Part shown: in pieces, positions 9,540 to 19,076 of the stretch
Position numbering within the stretch: position 1 is the first letter of the stretch
How the letters are laid out: every line of letters starts with the position of its first letter
NCBI RefSeq assembly: GCF_000196115.1
Contig: NC_005027.1
Span: forward strand, 4,960,001 to 5,024,000
Reading direction: 5' to 3'
Origin: Rhodopirellula baltica SH 1
GTDB taxonomy: Bacteria; Planctomycetota; Planctomycetia; Pirellulales; Pirellulaceae
DNA length: 64,000 nucleotides
Notes under the pieces: model-generated
Databases searched by the model: none
Seen by the model: the letters and a program-made list of their open reading frames with translations, nothing else
Told to the model about the DNA's origin: nothing
Program-made: the position numbers and the translations under genes

Positions 9540-9726
9540 GCCTTGATCATAGCCGAATGGCCACAAACGAAGCGATCCGCGACGGGTTTTCTCCCGCCGC
9601 GGATCATTGAGAAGCTTGCGATAAGCATCGAAGAAAAGTGCAGCCAACTGGCGGCCAATCCTCCAACCTTCCCGGCACTCAACCGCGGAAGGTGGATTCA
9701 AATTTCACCCTGAGTTCTTGACCGGA

Positions 9727-11817
9727 TTACTTTGGCGGCGCGTTACAGACATAGATCCGCATTGAATGACGCCCAACTTCGACGATTCGATTGTTCGGAG
9801 GCATTGGACCATCGACATCAGGGTAGATGTCTTCTGGCGGTGCTGCCGCGGTGTCGACAAACAGATTCCACTGAGTTCCACGAGCAATCGCCGGGAAGTG
9901 GAATTCGCGGTGATCGCCGGTGCTGTTGAACATCAAGATCACGTCTCGTCCCAAACCTTCCGGATCATCGATTCGGCTCGGGGCAGCAATGTATGCCGCC
10001 ATCGCCAATTCACCTTGATCCCAATTCAACGGGTCGCCCGATGGACCGTACCAAGACACGTCCGGCACCTTCCGACCATCAACCGGTTGACCAGTCAAGT
10101 ATTCGCGACGACGGATCGTTGGTTGGTTCTTTCGGAAATCAATCAATGCACTGACAAAGCGGACCAAGTCAGCGTTCTTTTCGACGAGTCGCCAATCGAA
10201 CCACGAGATATCAGTGTCTTGGCAGTAGGCGTTGTTGTTACCCTTCTGCGTTCGGCGAGCCTCGTCACCGCTGACGATCATTGGCACGCCTTGGCTGGTC
10301 AACAACGTCGCCAACATGTTGCGAACTTGCTGGCTGCGGATCGTGCTGATCGCCTTCTTTCGCGTCGGGCCTTCCACACCATAGTTGTCACTGATGTTGT
10401 GGTTGTCACCGTCGTTGTTGTCTTCACCGTTGGCTTCGTTGTGCTTGTCCTTGTACGAAACCAAATCGTTCATGGTGAAACCATCATGCGTGGTCACCAA
10501 GTTCACACTGCAAGACGGCGGACGTCCGGCGTGTTGATACAAATCGCTGCTGCCTGCCAATCGAGTTGCCAGCGGGCCGAGAGTTCCAGCATCACCACGC
10601 CAAAAACCTCGCACATCGTCACGGTATCGACCGTTCCATTCCGCCCAGCGGTGATTGCCAAAGCTACCGACTTGGTAGGCACCCGCTGCGTCCCAGGCTT
10701 CAGCAATGATCTTGGTGTCGGCCAACATCGGATCTTCCGCGATCAGTTCCACCATCGGTGGGTTGGGAATCAAGTTCCCGCTCCTATCGCGGCTCAAAAT
10801 ACTGGCCAGGTCGAACCGGAAGCCATCGATGTGGTAGTTGTGGACCCAGTGTCGCAAGCAATGAAAAATCATCTCGCGAACGACGGGGTGATTCCCATTG
10901 ATCGTGTTGCCGCAACCGCTGTAGTTGCAGTAATGCTGGCCTTCCGAAAGGATGTAATAGACTTGGTTTTCAAGTCCTTTGAATGACAGCGTCGGACCTT
11001 GTTCGTTGCCTTCGCAGGTGTGGTTGAACACAACGTCAAGAATGACTTCGATCCCCGCGGAGTGCAGAGCCTTGACCATCTGCTTGAACTCGTTGACCTG
11101 AGCACCAGGAGCCGAGTCGTGTGCATAACCGCGATGAGGCGCGAAGAACGCCATCGGGTCATACCCCCAATAGTTTGGTCGCGAGAGCTTTTTGCCCTGC
11201 GGGTCCCGAATGGGGAACTCGTGCACCGGCATCAATTCAACCGAAGTGACGCCCAATGACTTCAGATATGGAATCTTTTCAATCACACCGAGGTAACTGC
11301 CAGGAGCTTTGACTTTGGCGGTCTTGCTCTTGGTGAAACCACGAACGTGCATTTCATAAATGATCGATTCGCTGACGTCACGACGAACGTGACGATCGCC
11401 TTCCCAATCAAACGTGCCATCGACGACCACGCACTTTGGCGGACGCACGACACCATCGGTTTGCTTTTGGTAGGTTCCCGCCAACGCCTGAGCATAAGGA
11501 TCGATCAACCGAGCCGTGGAATCGAACCGGTGACCATTTTCAGGTTCCCAGGGTCCGCTGGCTTGGAAATGATAAAGTTGGCCTGCTTCGAGGCCCGGTA
11601 CGTGCAAGCTCCAAACGTCACCCCAACGGTCGGTTCCCCGATCGAAGTCAATGACTTGAGCTGGTTCGCGATCGGTCACCTTGTTGTACAGCAACAACCG
11701 CATTTCGGTTGCGGAACGGCTGAAGACCGAAAACTGCACTCCCTTCTCCGTGAGCGTCGCTCCGAATGGCGGGGAGTAGGCGAACTGAAGATCGGGGCAC
11801 GGTTGTCGCATCAGCAT
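9727..11817 (-). CDS. glgX: Glycogen debranching enzyme GlgX (isoamylase type)
   Basis: A GH13 glycogen debranching enzyme that cleaves alpha-1,6 branches. An N-terminal CBM48-like domain (SPPFGATLTEKGVQFSVFS) precedes the TIM barrel. Catalytic motifs are DGFRFDLASIL (nucleophile Asp near residue 335), IIAEAWDAAG (acid/base Glu near 371) and TTHDGFTMNDL (transition-state Asp); VVFNHTCEGNEQGPTLSF is also typical of GlgX. The start is set at the ATG at 11817, which has AAGGAG 10 nt upstream; the open frame extends to 11928 but the added residues do not look like the family. Length from 11817 is 696 residues, normal for GlgX/TreX. No other glycogen gene is nearby. Confidence 0.92.
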   Translation of the reverse strand: MLMRQPCPDLQFAYSPPFGATLTEKGVQFSVFSRSATEMRLLLYNKVTDREPAQVIDFDRGTDRWGDVWSLHVPGLEAGQLYHFQASGPWEPENGHRFDSTARLIDPYAQALAGTYQKQTDGVVRPPKCVVVDGTFDWEGDRHVRRDVSESIIYEMHVRGFTKSKTAKVKAPGSYLGVIEKIPYLKSLGVTSVELMPVHEFPIRDPQGKKLSRPNYWGYDPMAFFAPHRGYAHDSAPGAQVNEFKQMVKALHSAGIEVILDVVFNHTCEGNEQGPTLSFKGLENQVYYILSEGQHYCNYSGCGNTINGNHPVVREMIFHCLRHWVHNYHIDGFRFDLASILSRDRSGNLIPNPPMVELIAEDPMLADTKIIAEAWDAAGAYQVGSFGNHRWAEWNGRYRDDVRGFWRGDAGTLGPLATRLAGSSDLYQHAGRPPSCSVNLVTTHDGFTMNDLVSYKDKHNEANGEDNNDGDNHNISDNYGVEGPTRKKAISTIRSQQVRNMLATLLTSQGVPMIVSGDEARRTQKGNNNAYCQDTDISWFDWRLVEKNADLVRFVSALIDFRKNQPTIRRREYLTGQPVDGRKVPDVSWYGPSGDPLNWDQGELAMAAYIAAPSRIDDPEGLGRDVILMFNSTGDHREFHFPAIARGTQWNLFVDTAAAPPEDIYPDVDGPMPPNNRIVEVGRHSMRIYVCNAPPK

Positions 11818-12318
11818 GTAGAGATCGCTCCTTGAGTCGCTGGCCTGATTCGGCTGTCGTGGTCCTTCGAGACCATCGTGTGCTCGGCGAAGTTCGCTGA
11901 ACCCACATGTGACGAACCGGTCAGGCATTTTCCAGTTGTCCGCTCAACCCTAGCACTCGATCACGGATCGGCAGGCGAAACCCACCACCACGGATCAAAT
12001 CTGACCATGGACGAAACTCCCTGCATCAAACGAATCGATCGATTCATCAAGGCAAGCTGTTCCGGCACCACTTATGATGCAGATCAGAACACTATTCCGG
12101 GCTCAGCCAAAAGGATTGGATGAATCCGACAACCTTTCATTTCAGTCGCTCTCAAACGTCTCCCAAAGAGGAAATTTAGAATCGTGTGACTGCACCATGA
12201 TATCGTGCATCCAAGCGTCAGAGTTACAAACACGACCACCCGCAGGCGGCCCTGTCGTGCATCTCCCCTTGCAAACAAATACAGGTCCAGATTCCGCCCT
12301 GACACATTGAACAGGTCT
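11818..12318. other. Intergenic region between divergent genes, nothing recognised
   Basis: About 500 bases between glgX (minus) and the small membrane protein gene (plus). Open frames here are short and show no recognisable protein. It should hold two divergent promoters, but no convincing -35/-10 pair was picked out. Confidence 0.5.
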
Positions 12319-12768
12319 ATGAACGAACAAAACCCGTACCAAACAACCATTGAAATTGCCGAAGACTCGTACAGCACCGCAGGCATGCGGTACGGCGGGA
12401 TCGGCCGCCTGGCTTTTGCACTCGGCTATTTTGGGATCACGGCCATGCAGTGGATTCTCGCCGCAGTGGCATATTCGGTGACCGAAGCCGGAGTGGTTGC
12501 GGTTGATGTCCCGCTGGCGCTGATTGCGGGAGTGGCCACGATTGCTCTGTCTTGGTACCGAATGATCAATCAGGGCAGCAGCGGTTTTTGGGGCTTCGCG
12601 ACGATCATCCCGCTGGTCAACCTTTTTGTCTTCCTGCGCTGCATGGTCTGTCCGGAAGGCTACGCAGACACCAAAACACTTGACACCGCGGGCAAGGTCA
12701 TTGGCCTGGTGCTGTTTATCATGTTGCTAGGCTTCATCGGAATGTTTTTCTTCGTCTTCTCGATGTGA
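12319..12768 (+). CDS. Small integral membrane protein, DUF805-like
   Basis: A 149-residue protein beginning MNEQNPYQTT at the ATG at 12319. After a polar N-terminus of about 30 residues it has four hydrophobic segments: LAFALGYFGITAMQWILAA, then one centred on VPLALIAGVATIAL, one on FWGFATIIPLVNLFVFL and one on VIGLVLFIMLLGFIGMFFF. The arrangement YRMINQGSSGFWGFATIIP between segments two and three resembles the R-x-D-x-G-x-S-G-W-W stretch of DUF805 proteins, though it is not a strict match. The frame is open upstream to 12205, but that extension is hydrophilic and unlike the rest. Function unknown. Confidence 0.65.
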   Translation: MNEQNPYQTTIEIAEDSYSTAGMRYGGIGRLAFALGYFGITAMQWILAAVAYSVTEAGVVAVDVPLALIAGVATIALSWYRMINQGSSGFWGFATIIPLVNLFVFLRCMVCPEGYADTKTLDTAGKVIGLVLFIMLLGFIGMFFFVFSM

Positions 12769-12815
12769 TGCCTCACCGCTTAGCCACCTTGCCTCCATTG
12801 ATGCAAACGACCATT

Positions 12816-12832
12816 CCAGGCAGAAAGCCTGG
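12816..12832. terminator. Possible hairpin between convergent genes
   Basis: CCAGGC-AGAAA-GCCTGG forms a 6-bp stem with a 5-nt loop, located between the convergent membrane protein gene and the DUF1559 gene. No U-run follows, so termination is only a guess from position and shape. Confidence 0.3.
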
Positions 12833-12885
12833 GAACTTTCGCCCATCCTCTGCCTGACCGAGTGAAGCGAACCCATTCTCGACGA

Positions 12886-13941
12886 TCAAGGAATTTGAAT
12901 CACTTCGTGCCCTGCTCGTGTCGACATGGACTGCCAAAGCTCAAGTTCAACAGAATCCGTGATGAAGCGAACCGAACCATCCAGCAACGACACGTGAACA
13001 CCACCCTGGTGATAACTTCGAGAAGTGACCGCTGCGTAGGTGCGAACACCTGCCGGAGGCGACTTGCCTTCCCGCATGTTGGTGAAGTCAATGTCGTATT
13101 CCACGCCAGAGATCTCGCACAGAACTTTTTTGTTCGGTGAAAAGACTGTCGTCACACCGGCCTGGTGCACACGGCCATCAATCCATTCGGTGTGTCCCGT
13201 CTCAGTTTTGAAATCACCACCCAGAGCACAAATCTCGTCCGTGTTGATCGGCATCGTCATCGTTCCGCTGTGCTTCGCGTCACGAGCATACGGTGTCCAA
13301 CCCTTGACTTCCGCCAGAGCCATTGTGTTGCTGGTCCCGTCCAAACAATCGCGAAATCCAAGGTAGCGACCGGGAACGAACATCCCATCGCCCACCTGAT
13401 TCGTGGCTTCATCCAGCACAAACCAAACACCCTCGTTGGTGGCGTAATTCAGTTTGTAATACTGTGGGCCGGACGATCCAAAGCGAGGGTTATCCCGCGG
13501 ATCGCTGGGGCACTGATATGCAGCGACCCGAAACGACGATGTGGGAACTTGAACGCCGTCAATCGTCAAATAGGACTCTCCGTAATCACGGCTGAAGTCG
13601 ACCCCTTCGGACAAAGCGGCTTCCTCGAGAAACGGAAGAATGCGAGCCTGCATTGACCACCCCGATCCCTGCCCCGGGTTCGTCCAAGCCGGCGGCAGCT
13701 TTTTGTAGGCCGACTCGTAGTTGTGGATTGCGAGAGAGACTTGTTTGAGATTGTTGCCACAGCTCATCCGCCGGGCGGCCTCGCGGGCGGCTTGAACGGC
13801 GGGCAGCAACAATCCGACCAGAACGCCAATGATGGCGATCACAACCAACAGTTCCACCAAAGTGAACCCAGGCCGCATCGTCGCGGGGGATTGATTCGTC
13901 GAAGGGGCGGTGATGAGTTTCGATGGTGCGAGCGAGCGCAT
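12886..13941 (-). CDS. DUF1559 protein with type IV pilin-like N-terminus
   Basis: A 351-residue protein of the large planctomycete DUF1559 family. The prepilin signature is GFTLVELLVVIAIIGVLVG with cleavage expected after Gly 25 and the conserved Glu at 30; it is followed by LLPAVQAAREAARRMSCGNN, the family's standard stretch. The C-terminus has HQGGVHVSLLDGSVRF, the H-x-G-x-DG motif shared by these proteins. It is probably processed by a prepilin peptidase and displayed outside the inner membrane; its partner is unknown. The ATG at 13941 (GGGA 7 nt upstream) is preferred over 14025 and over the internal ATG at 13881. It is convergent with the small membrane protein gene. Confidence 0.85.
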   Translation of the reverse strand: MRSLAPSKLITAPSTNQSPATMRPGFTLVELLVVIAIIGVLVGLLLPAVQAAREAARRMSCGNNLKQVSLAIHNYESAYKKLPPAWTNPGQGSGWSMQARILPFLEEAALSEGVDFSRDYGESYLTIDGVQVPTSSFRVAAYQCPSDPRDNPRFGSSGPQYYKLNYATNEGVWFVLDEATNQVGDGMFVPGRYLGFRDCLDGTSNTMALAEVKGWTPYARDAKHSGTMTMPINTDEICALGGDFKTETGHTEWIDGRVHQAGVTTVFSPNKKVLCEISGVEYDIDFTNMREGKSPPAGVRTYAAVTSRSYHQGGVHVSLLDGSVRFITDSVELELWQSMSTRAGHEVIQIP

Positions 13942-14257
13942 GCAATTGTCCCGAAAACAGGTTTTCGTTGAAGAACAAGCATGGCTGGCGAGAAGTCGCG
14001 GCCGATGAAAGGGGCAATCTGGCAAACGAACGCGATTTCGTTTGCTTGTCAGATACGTGAGGCATCGGGGCGTTCTTCGATGGCTGGCTAGCTTTTGAAG
14101 GTGATCCGGGGGACTCTAATGCGATCGACTCGCATTATCAAACCCTTCATGGCCAGAAGGCTCAAAACACATCCCCCTCTTTCGGTTCTCAGCTGGCAAT
14201 GCCGACTGGCCGCCAACTGGTAGGAGGGGATTTCGCCAGCGTTTGAGCCCCTCGCCC

Positions 14258-14287
14258 TTGAACATTCCACCTGGTTTAACGTAATAT
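14258..14287 (+). promoter_or_regulatory. Sigma70-like promoter for rpmE-prfA-prmC
   Basis: TTGAAC (14258-14263) and TAATAT (14282-14287) are separated by 18 nt, close to the housekeeping consensus, and lie about 90 nt before the rpmE start. Transcription would begin near 14294. Assigned by eye only. Confidence 0.45.
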
Positions 14288-14377
14288 CTGGGATTCGACC
14301 GACAGCGAATTCACTTGACCGACGGTTCTGTCGAAAACCACCGTCGTAACACCCTCATTGGCTCGAGTTTGAACGTC

Positions 14378-14623
14378 ATGCAAGACGGCATTCACCCCAA
14401 CTACCAAGAAACGTCCGTCACCTGCGGTTGCGGCAACACTTTCACCACCCGCAGCACGCGTCCCGAGCTGAAAATCGACATTTGCAGCGAGTGCCATCCG
14501 TTCTACACCGGCAAACTGAAATACGTTGACACCGCCGGTCGTATCGACAAGTTCCAGAAGAAATTTGCTGCTGGTACCTACGGATCGTTGCAAAAGAAGA
14601 AGGCTAAGAAAGCCACCAAATGA
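14378..14623 (+). CDS. rpmE: 50S ribosomal protein L31
   Basis: An 81-residue L31 beginning [10 protein letters not shown]. It has the zinc-binding cysteines of the C+ form (VTCGCGNTF and [13 protein letters not shown]), which are lost under zinc limitation in paralogues. The basic tail KKKAKKATK is longer than in E. coli. The open frame begins further upstream, but the ATG at 14378 matches the family start exactly. Its stop overlaps the prfA start by 4 nt, giving a translation-factor operon; the rpmE-prfA-prmC order is known in several bacteria. Confidence 0.95.
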
Positions 14624-15702
14624 GCGGATCTATCCGCGACATCCTCGAGGAAAAACTGGCGCGTTTCGAGAAACTCGAAAACGACATGTCCGACCCGGAA
14701 GTTCTCTCCGACGGTGCTCGCATGAGCGCGACGGCCCGAGAACACGGTGGACTGAACCGCTTGGCCAACCAATACCGGACCTTCAAACGCCTGACGGACG
14801 AAATCCATCAGTGCGTGGCGATGGTCGCGGACGCTGAGGATGTCGATGAACGAGAAATGGCGGAATCCGAGATGGAATCGCTCCGGAAGGAACGCGAAAC
14901 CGTTTGGGAAGATCTGCTTTCACTGACCGTTGGCGGCGAAGACTCTCACCGCACGCGGTGCGTGATGGAAATCCGCGCCGGCACGGGCGGCGATGAAGCA
15001 GCCCTGTTCGCACGTGACTTGTTCGAAATGTACACCCGCTACGCCGAAAAAGTGGGTTGGAAGACCGAACTGATGGACGCCAGCCCCACCGAAATGGGCG
15101 GCTTCAAAGATGTCACGTTGACCCTCGAAGGCGACAATGTCTTTCGTGACCTGCAGTACGAATCCGGTGGTCACCGTGTCCAACGCGTTCCTGAAACGGA
15201 AACACAAGGTCGCGTGCACACCTCCGCCGCAACTGTCGCGGTGATGCCCGAACCGGAAGATGTCGAAATCGATCTGAAACCAGACGATTACCGCAAAGAC
15301 TTCTTCGGTGCTTCCGGCCCCGGCGGCCAGCACGTCAACAAAACCGACTCGGCCGTGCGACTGACTCACCATGAAACAGGCATCGTCGTGCAATGCCAGG
15401 ACGAGAAAAGCCAGCACAAAAACCTGGCGAAAGCCCTCCGCGTTTTGAAGGCTCGGATCTACGAGAAAAAGCGTGAAGAAGAAGCTGCCAAGCAAGCTGA
15501 GGCACGCAAAGGATTGATCGGTTCCGGCGACCGAAGCCAACGCATCCGAACGTACAACTTCCCGCAAAATCGGTTGACCGATCACCGCATCAACCTAACG
15601 ATTTACAAACTCGATCAAATCATCGCGGGCGATCTCAATCCTGTTACCGAAGCGTTGATCGAATATGATCGCGATCAACTCCGCGGCGACATGATTGACT
15701 AA
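14620..15702 (+). CDS. prfA: Peptide chain release factor 1
   Basis: A 360-residue class I release factor. The GGQ motif that triggers peptidyl-tRNA hydrolysis is at residues 235-237 ([20 protein letters not shown]). The stop-codon reading tripeptide occupies 191-193 as PET, fitting the P-x-T pattern of RF1 rather than SPF of RF2, followed by QGRVHTS. It recognises UAA and UAG. The start overlaps rpmE (ATGA), and prmC, which methylates the GGQ glutamine, follows after 3 nt. PET in place of the common PAT is within the family's tolerance. Confidence 0.96.
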
Positions 15703-15705
15703 TTT

Positions 15706-16596
15706 ATGGCTGAAACCAGCAACGACACCCCGTGGACCGTCATGCGTCTGCTGGAATGGACCACGGACTTCTTCCGGAAAAAGGGTAGCGAATCGCCGCG
15801 ATTGGATGCGGAAATCCTGCTCGCCCATGCGCGTGGTTGCCAACGCATTGAGCTCTACACGTCGTTCGATAAAGTCCCCGAAGAAGAACAACGCGTCGCC
15901 TTTCGCGAACTCGTTCGACGACGCGGTGAAGGCGCCCCCGTCGCCCAACTGGTCGGCTACCGTGAGTTCTACTCGATCTCCATTCGCGTCGACGAGAACG
16001 TGTTGGTGCCCCGGCCCGAAACTGAGCACTTGGTCATCGAAGCCATCGACCAAATCAAAGGTCGTCTGTCAGACCGCCCCAGCCCAACGGTGCTGGACAT
16101 CGGAACCGGCAGCGGAGCGATCGCGGTTGCAATCGCCAAGTCGCTGCCCAAGACGCAAGTCACCGCCGTCGACATCAGCTTGACCGCTCTCGACATCGCC
16201 AAATGGAACGTCGAGAACCTGAAGCTCTCCGATCGAGTCACGCTGTTGCAAAGCGATTTGTTCGATGGGCTGGAACCCGACCAAACCTTCGACGTGATCT
16301 GCAGCAACCCACCTTACATCAGCCAATCCGAGTACGACGAATTGCCAACCACCGTCCGTGAATTCGAACCTCGCGGCGCGTTGCTATCGGGTCCCGATGG
16401 AACCGAGATCATCGCTCGGTTGCTCAACGATTCCGTCCAGCGTCTGAATGATGGCGGCCAACTGATCATCGAGCTCAGCCCCATGATCGCGGGCGTCAGC
16501 AAGACGTTGGCCGAGCAAAACGGTGGCTACAAAGAGATCCACCTGATCAAAGACCTCGCCGGCCACGAACGCATTCTCTCGATGCAAAAAGCCTGA
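15706..16596 (+). CDS. prmC: Release factor N5-glutamine methyltransferase PrmC
   Basis: A 296-residue SAM-dependent methyltransferase that modifies the glutamine of the GGQ motif in release factors. The SAM-binding motif I is DIGTGSGAIAVAI (131 on) and the substrate-amide motif NPPY is at 201-204. The N-terminal helical domain contains PRLDAEILLAHA, typical of PrmC/HemK. It starts 3 nt after prfA, its substrate's gene, and closes the operon. Confidence 0.95.
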   Translation: MAETSNDTPWTVMRLLEWTTDFFRKKGSESPRLDAEILLAHARGCQRIELYTSFDKVPEEEQRVAFRELVRRRGEGAPVAQLVGYREFYSISIRVDENVLVPRPETEHLVIEAIDQIKGRLSDRPSPTVLDIGTGSGAIAVAIAKSLPKTQVTAVDISLTALDIAKWNVENLKLSDRVTLLQSDLFDGLEPDQTFDVICSNPPYISQSEYDELPTTVREFEPRGALLSGPDGTEIIARLLNDSVQRLNDGGQLIIELSPMIAGVSKTLAEQNGGYKEIHLIKDLAGHERILSMQKA

Positions 16597-16626
16597 ACCG
16601 GTCCGCGCTGAGGCTCTCTGATCATG

Positions 16627-16815
16627 TTGCCGACAGAGGCCCTCTGTCGGCAAAACACGCCAGCAAAGCAGCAGACATCGGCAAACTCATCATCCCCGAC
16701 CTGCGGGGAAACCAAACGCTTCCGCGTTGGGTTGCGCTCATGCCGACGCAGGGCCTCCGTCGGCTACAGGTAGTACGGCAATCGTGTACCCGACAGAGGC
16801 CTTCTGTCGGGTACA
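16627..16815. repeat. Three palindromes with a shared core
   Basis: A cluster of three related palindromes sits in the 363-base gap after prmC. Copy 1, 16627-16653, has perfect 13-bp arms around one base (TTGCCGACAGAGG and its complement). Copy 2, 16743-16763, is imperfect (CCGACGCAGGGCCTCCGTCGG). Copy 3, 16785-16815, has perfect 13-bp arms around GGCCT. All share a CCGAC...GTCGG core with GGCC at the centre. They could form strong hairpins between the convergent prmC and tolC-like genes. No gene was seen in the rest of the gap (16597-16959). Confidence 0.7.
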
Positions 16816-16959
16816 AGTGTTGCAAAGGCGCTGGCCGCGAATGATGAGAAGTTGGCTGCCACCTTATGGCGTCCGTCTGTCACCGCTCCGCGGTGATTCC
16901 GTGGCGCCGACCCTGAACGGGGTCGAAGATCTTCCGCTCACCTGACAGCCACGAACCGG

Positions 16960-18849
16960 CTACTCAGAAGCAACCGGCACTGCTTTGACCGTGTCGCCGA
17001 TGATTCCGACGTGGCAGTTTTCGAGCAAGGTCCCGGATTCGAAGTACACGTTTTTGGCCGCGATCATGTACTCGGTCATCGCCAAGTGATAGCGAGACTG
17101 TGACTCGTTGAGCCGTCGCTGGGCGTCAAGCAATTGCTCCAAACTGATCGGCAACCCCGCCTTGCGGTTGGCCTCGAGAGCATCCAGTGCATCCTTCGAG
17201 GCCAGGTAGCGATTCAAGTTGGTTTCCATCTGGGCGTATGCTCGATCCGTCTCCGCGACCACCGCTAGCAAGTCATGGGTGATCTGCCGCTCTTGCTCTC
17301 GCAACACCGCCCGTTCACGCGCCACCTGAATCTTGGCATGCTGCACCGCCGCGTGTGCTTGGCGAAAACCAACCGGCATACGGAATTCAACTCCGGCTTC
17401 ATACTCTTGGTAGTCGCCGGTCCCAAGTTCGTTGAACGCGGAATCGCTGCCCGCCAAATCCTTGCCGAGACCGCGCAGTCGATACGTGGTGACAAGGTCC
17501 AAAGTTGGCAGTTGAAAGTTCTTCGCCGCGATGACTTCTAACTCGCGACGTTTGACCAGCAACCGCTGTTGCTGCAATTCGCTCCGCATTCGCAACGCGT
17601 CAACCGCCAACGATTGAGAGTCAAAGATCAACGGAGCCGACAAGGGTTCGTCGACAGGACGCAGCAGTTGCCCATCGGCGATCGGCAAACCAATCAACAA
17701 ACGCAAACGACGCTCCGCCGCTTGAACTCCCGTGACGCCCGCGAAGGTGCCGCCAGAGGTGGAGTTGTTGGTTTGGGTTCGCTGAATCAGTTTGCCCGCG
17801 ATCGCGTCTTGCAGCTCTGACACAAATCGGTAGTACTGCTCTCTTGCCAAAGCTTCCGCCGATCCGCCGCGTCGGTTGGACGACTTCTGTGCGTCATAGC
17901 TTCGCCATGTTTCTAAGCTGCGAGCGACTGCTTCTTGCTTGGCGTCGACATCGCGATAAGCAAAGTACAAATCCCAGTACGCATTGATCACGTTGCTGAG
18001 ATAGTTGCGGGCGTCTTCGCGAAACTGAGCGTTGGAGATGTCGCTATTCGTCTTCGCAATCAAGACACCGTTGTACACACCCGGCAAAGCCGCTGGCCCG
18101 GCGATCCGGTTGAATGCCAACCCGCCGCCCTGCAGCAATGGTTGTCGCAATTCAGCGTGCAATTGCGTTTGCCAGGCACTAGGCGTCAGGTTGCCCGTCG
18201 CATTGTTCGCGTCGTAATCCGTGATGCTTCGCAGACTGATCTCCGCACCCGTTGCCGTTCGCTTGGACAACTGCAATACGTAGTCATGCACATCTTGCTT
18301 GAACGCGTTAGCACCACCGCCAAAGAATCGGTTGTTGAACCGACGGTCGTTGTTTTGCCAAGTGCCGACCGCAGTGAGCTGCGCATCAAACGCCGAGAGT
18401 GCGGCTTCCATTCCAAGTTGTGGATCCGTTTGGACCAATCCGGGGCTCTCATCGGTCGTCACCGTCTCAGGTGCCCGCAGCACGGTTGCATTGAGATCCC
18501 GCAAGACCTCACTGTTGCTCATCGCTTGATTGAGAGCTTGCTGCAGCGTCAGGTCTCGGTAATCCGCTTTGGCCAATGCCTCGGGATCTCGTAATGTCAG
18601 CGGTGCAATCACCGGTGTCGTGAGCGTTTCCGGCGGTGCCCCGGCGTCAACGCGAGACATGATCTGATCGACATGAGCCGTGCGATTGCCAATCGTTTCA
18701 GGCAATGCCCTTGACGCACGGCAACCCAACGAACTGATGGCCGGTGCCATCGTCAGAACCATTCCGCCGGCGCACAAAATCCGCCGAGCTCGATGACCCA
18801 ATGCCCATCGAACCATCGAACGACCTGCACTGGGTCGACCTTTGGTCAC
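16960..18849 (-). CDS. TolC-like outer membrane factor lipoprotein
   Basis: A 629-residue outer membrane efflux protein. It starts at a GTG with GAGGGG 5 nt upstream. A basic, hydrophobic N-terminus ends in SSLGC (Cys 43), a plausible lipobox as in OprM-type factors. The body is helical with the two-fold repeat of the TolC family; long amphipathic stretches such as RSELQQQRLLVKRRELEVIA and SLEQLLDAQRRLNESQSRY belong to the alpha-barrel. It would form the outer membrane exit duct. It is divergent, across 227 nt, from two HlyD-type adaptors and an M50/HlyD protein, its likely partners. Confidence 0.85.
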   Translation of the reverse strand: MTKGRPSAGRSMVRWALGHRARRILCAGGMVLTMAPAISSLGCRASRALPETIGNRTAHVDQIMSRVDAGAPPETLTTPVIAPLTLRDPEALAKADYRDLTLQQALNQAMSNSEVLRDLNATVLRAPETVTTDESPGLVQTDPQLGMEAALSAFDAQLTAVGTWQNNDRRFNNRFFGGGANAFKQDVHDYVLQLSKRTATGAEISLRSITDYDANNATGNLTPSAWQTQLHAELRQPLLQGGGLAFNRIAGPAALPGVYNGVLIAKTNSDISNAQFREDARNYLSNVINAYWDLYFAYRDVDAKQEAVARSLETWRSYDAQKSSNRRGGSAEALAREQYYRFVSELQDAIAGKLIQRTQTNNSTSGGTFAGVTGVQAAERRLRLLIGLPIADGQLLRPVDEPLSAPLIFDSQSLAVDALRMRSELQQQRLLVKRRELEVIAAKNFQLPTLDLVTTYRLRGLGKDLAGSDSAFNELGTGDYQEYEAGVEFRMPVGFRQAHAAVQHAKIQVARERAVLREQERQITHDLLAVVAETDRAYAQMETNLNRYLASKDALDALEANRKAGLPISLEQLLDAQRRLNESQSRYHLAMTEYMIAAKNVYFESGTLLENCHVGIIGDTVKAVPVASE

Positions 18850-19076
18850 ACTTTCCCCTCGATGAATCCGCTAAATGAGGGCGCAGGAGGCACAACTGAT
18901 GCAACCCGCACTATCCGGATTCTTCGACTGATCGATGCATCGAGATTGAGCGAATCTCAATCAAATGGAGCAGCGAGGGTTTCCAAGTACACCCAAACAA
19001 CGACGCAGAGACTTTGCGACGGCTGGTTAAACTAGGCAACTGGTTTCAACCGTGAAACCGGCTCCCAATCGCAACC

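Noticed and set aside
9766-10986. 406-codon plus-strand frame opposite glgX
   Set aside because: Shadow of the GlgX coding sequence; no recognisable domain and no ribosome-binding site.
16627-16815. CRISPR array
   Set aside because: The three palindromes differ in spacing and sequence and there are no regular spacers or cas genes.
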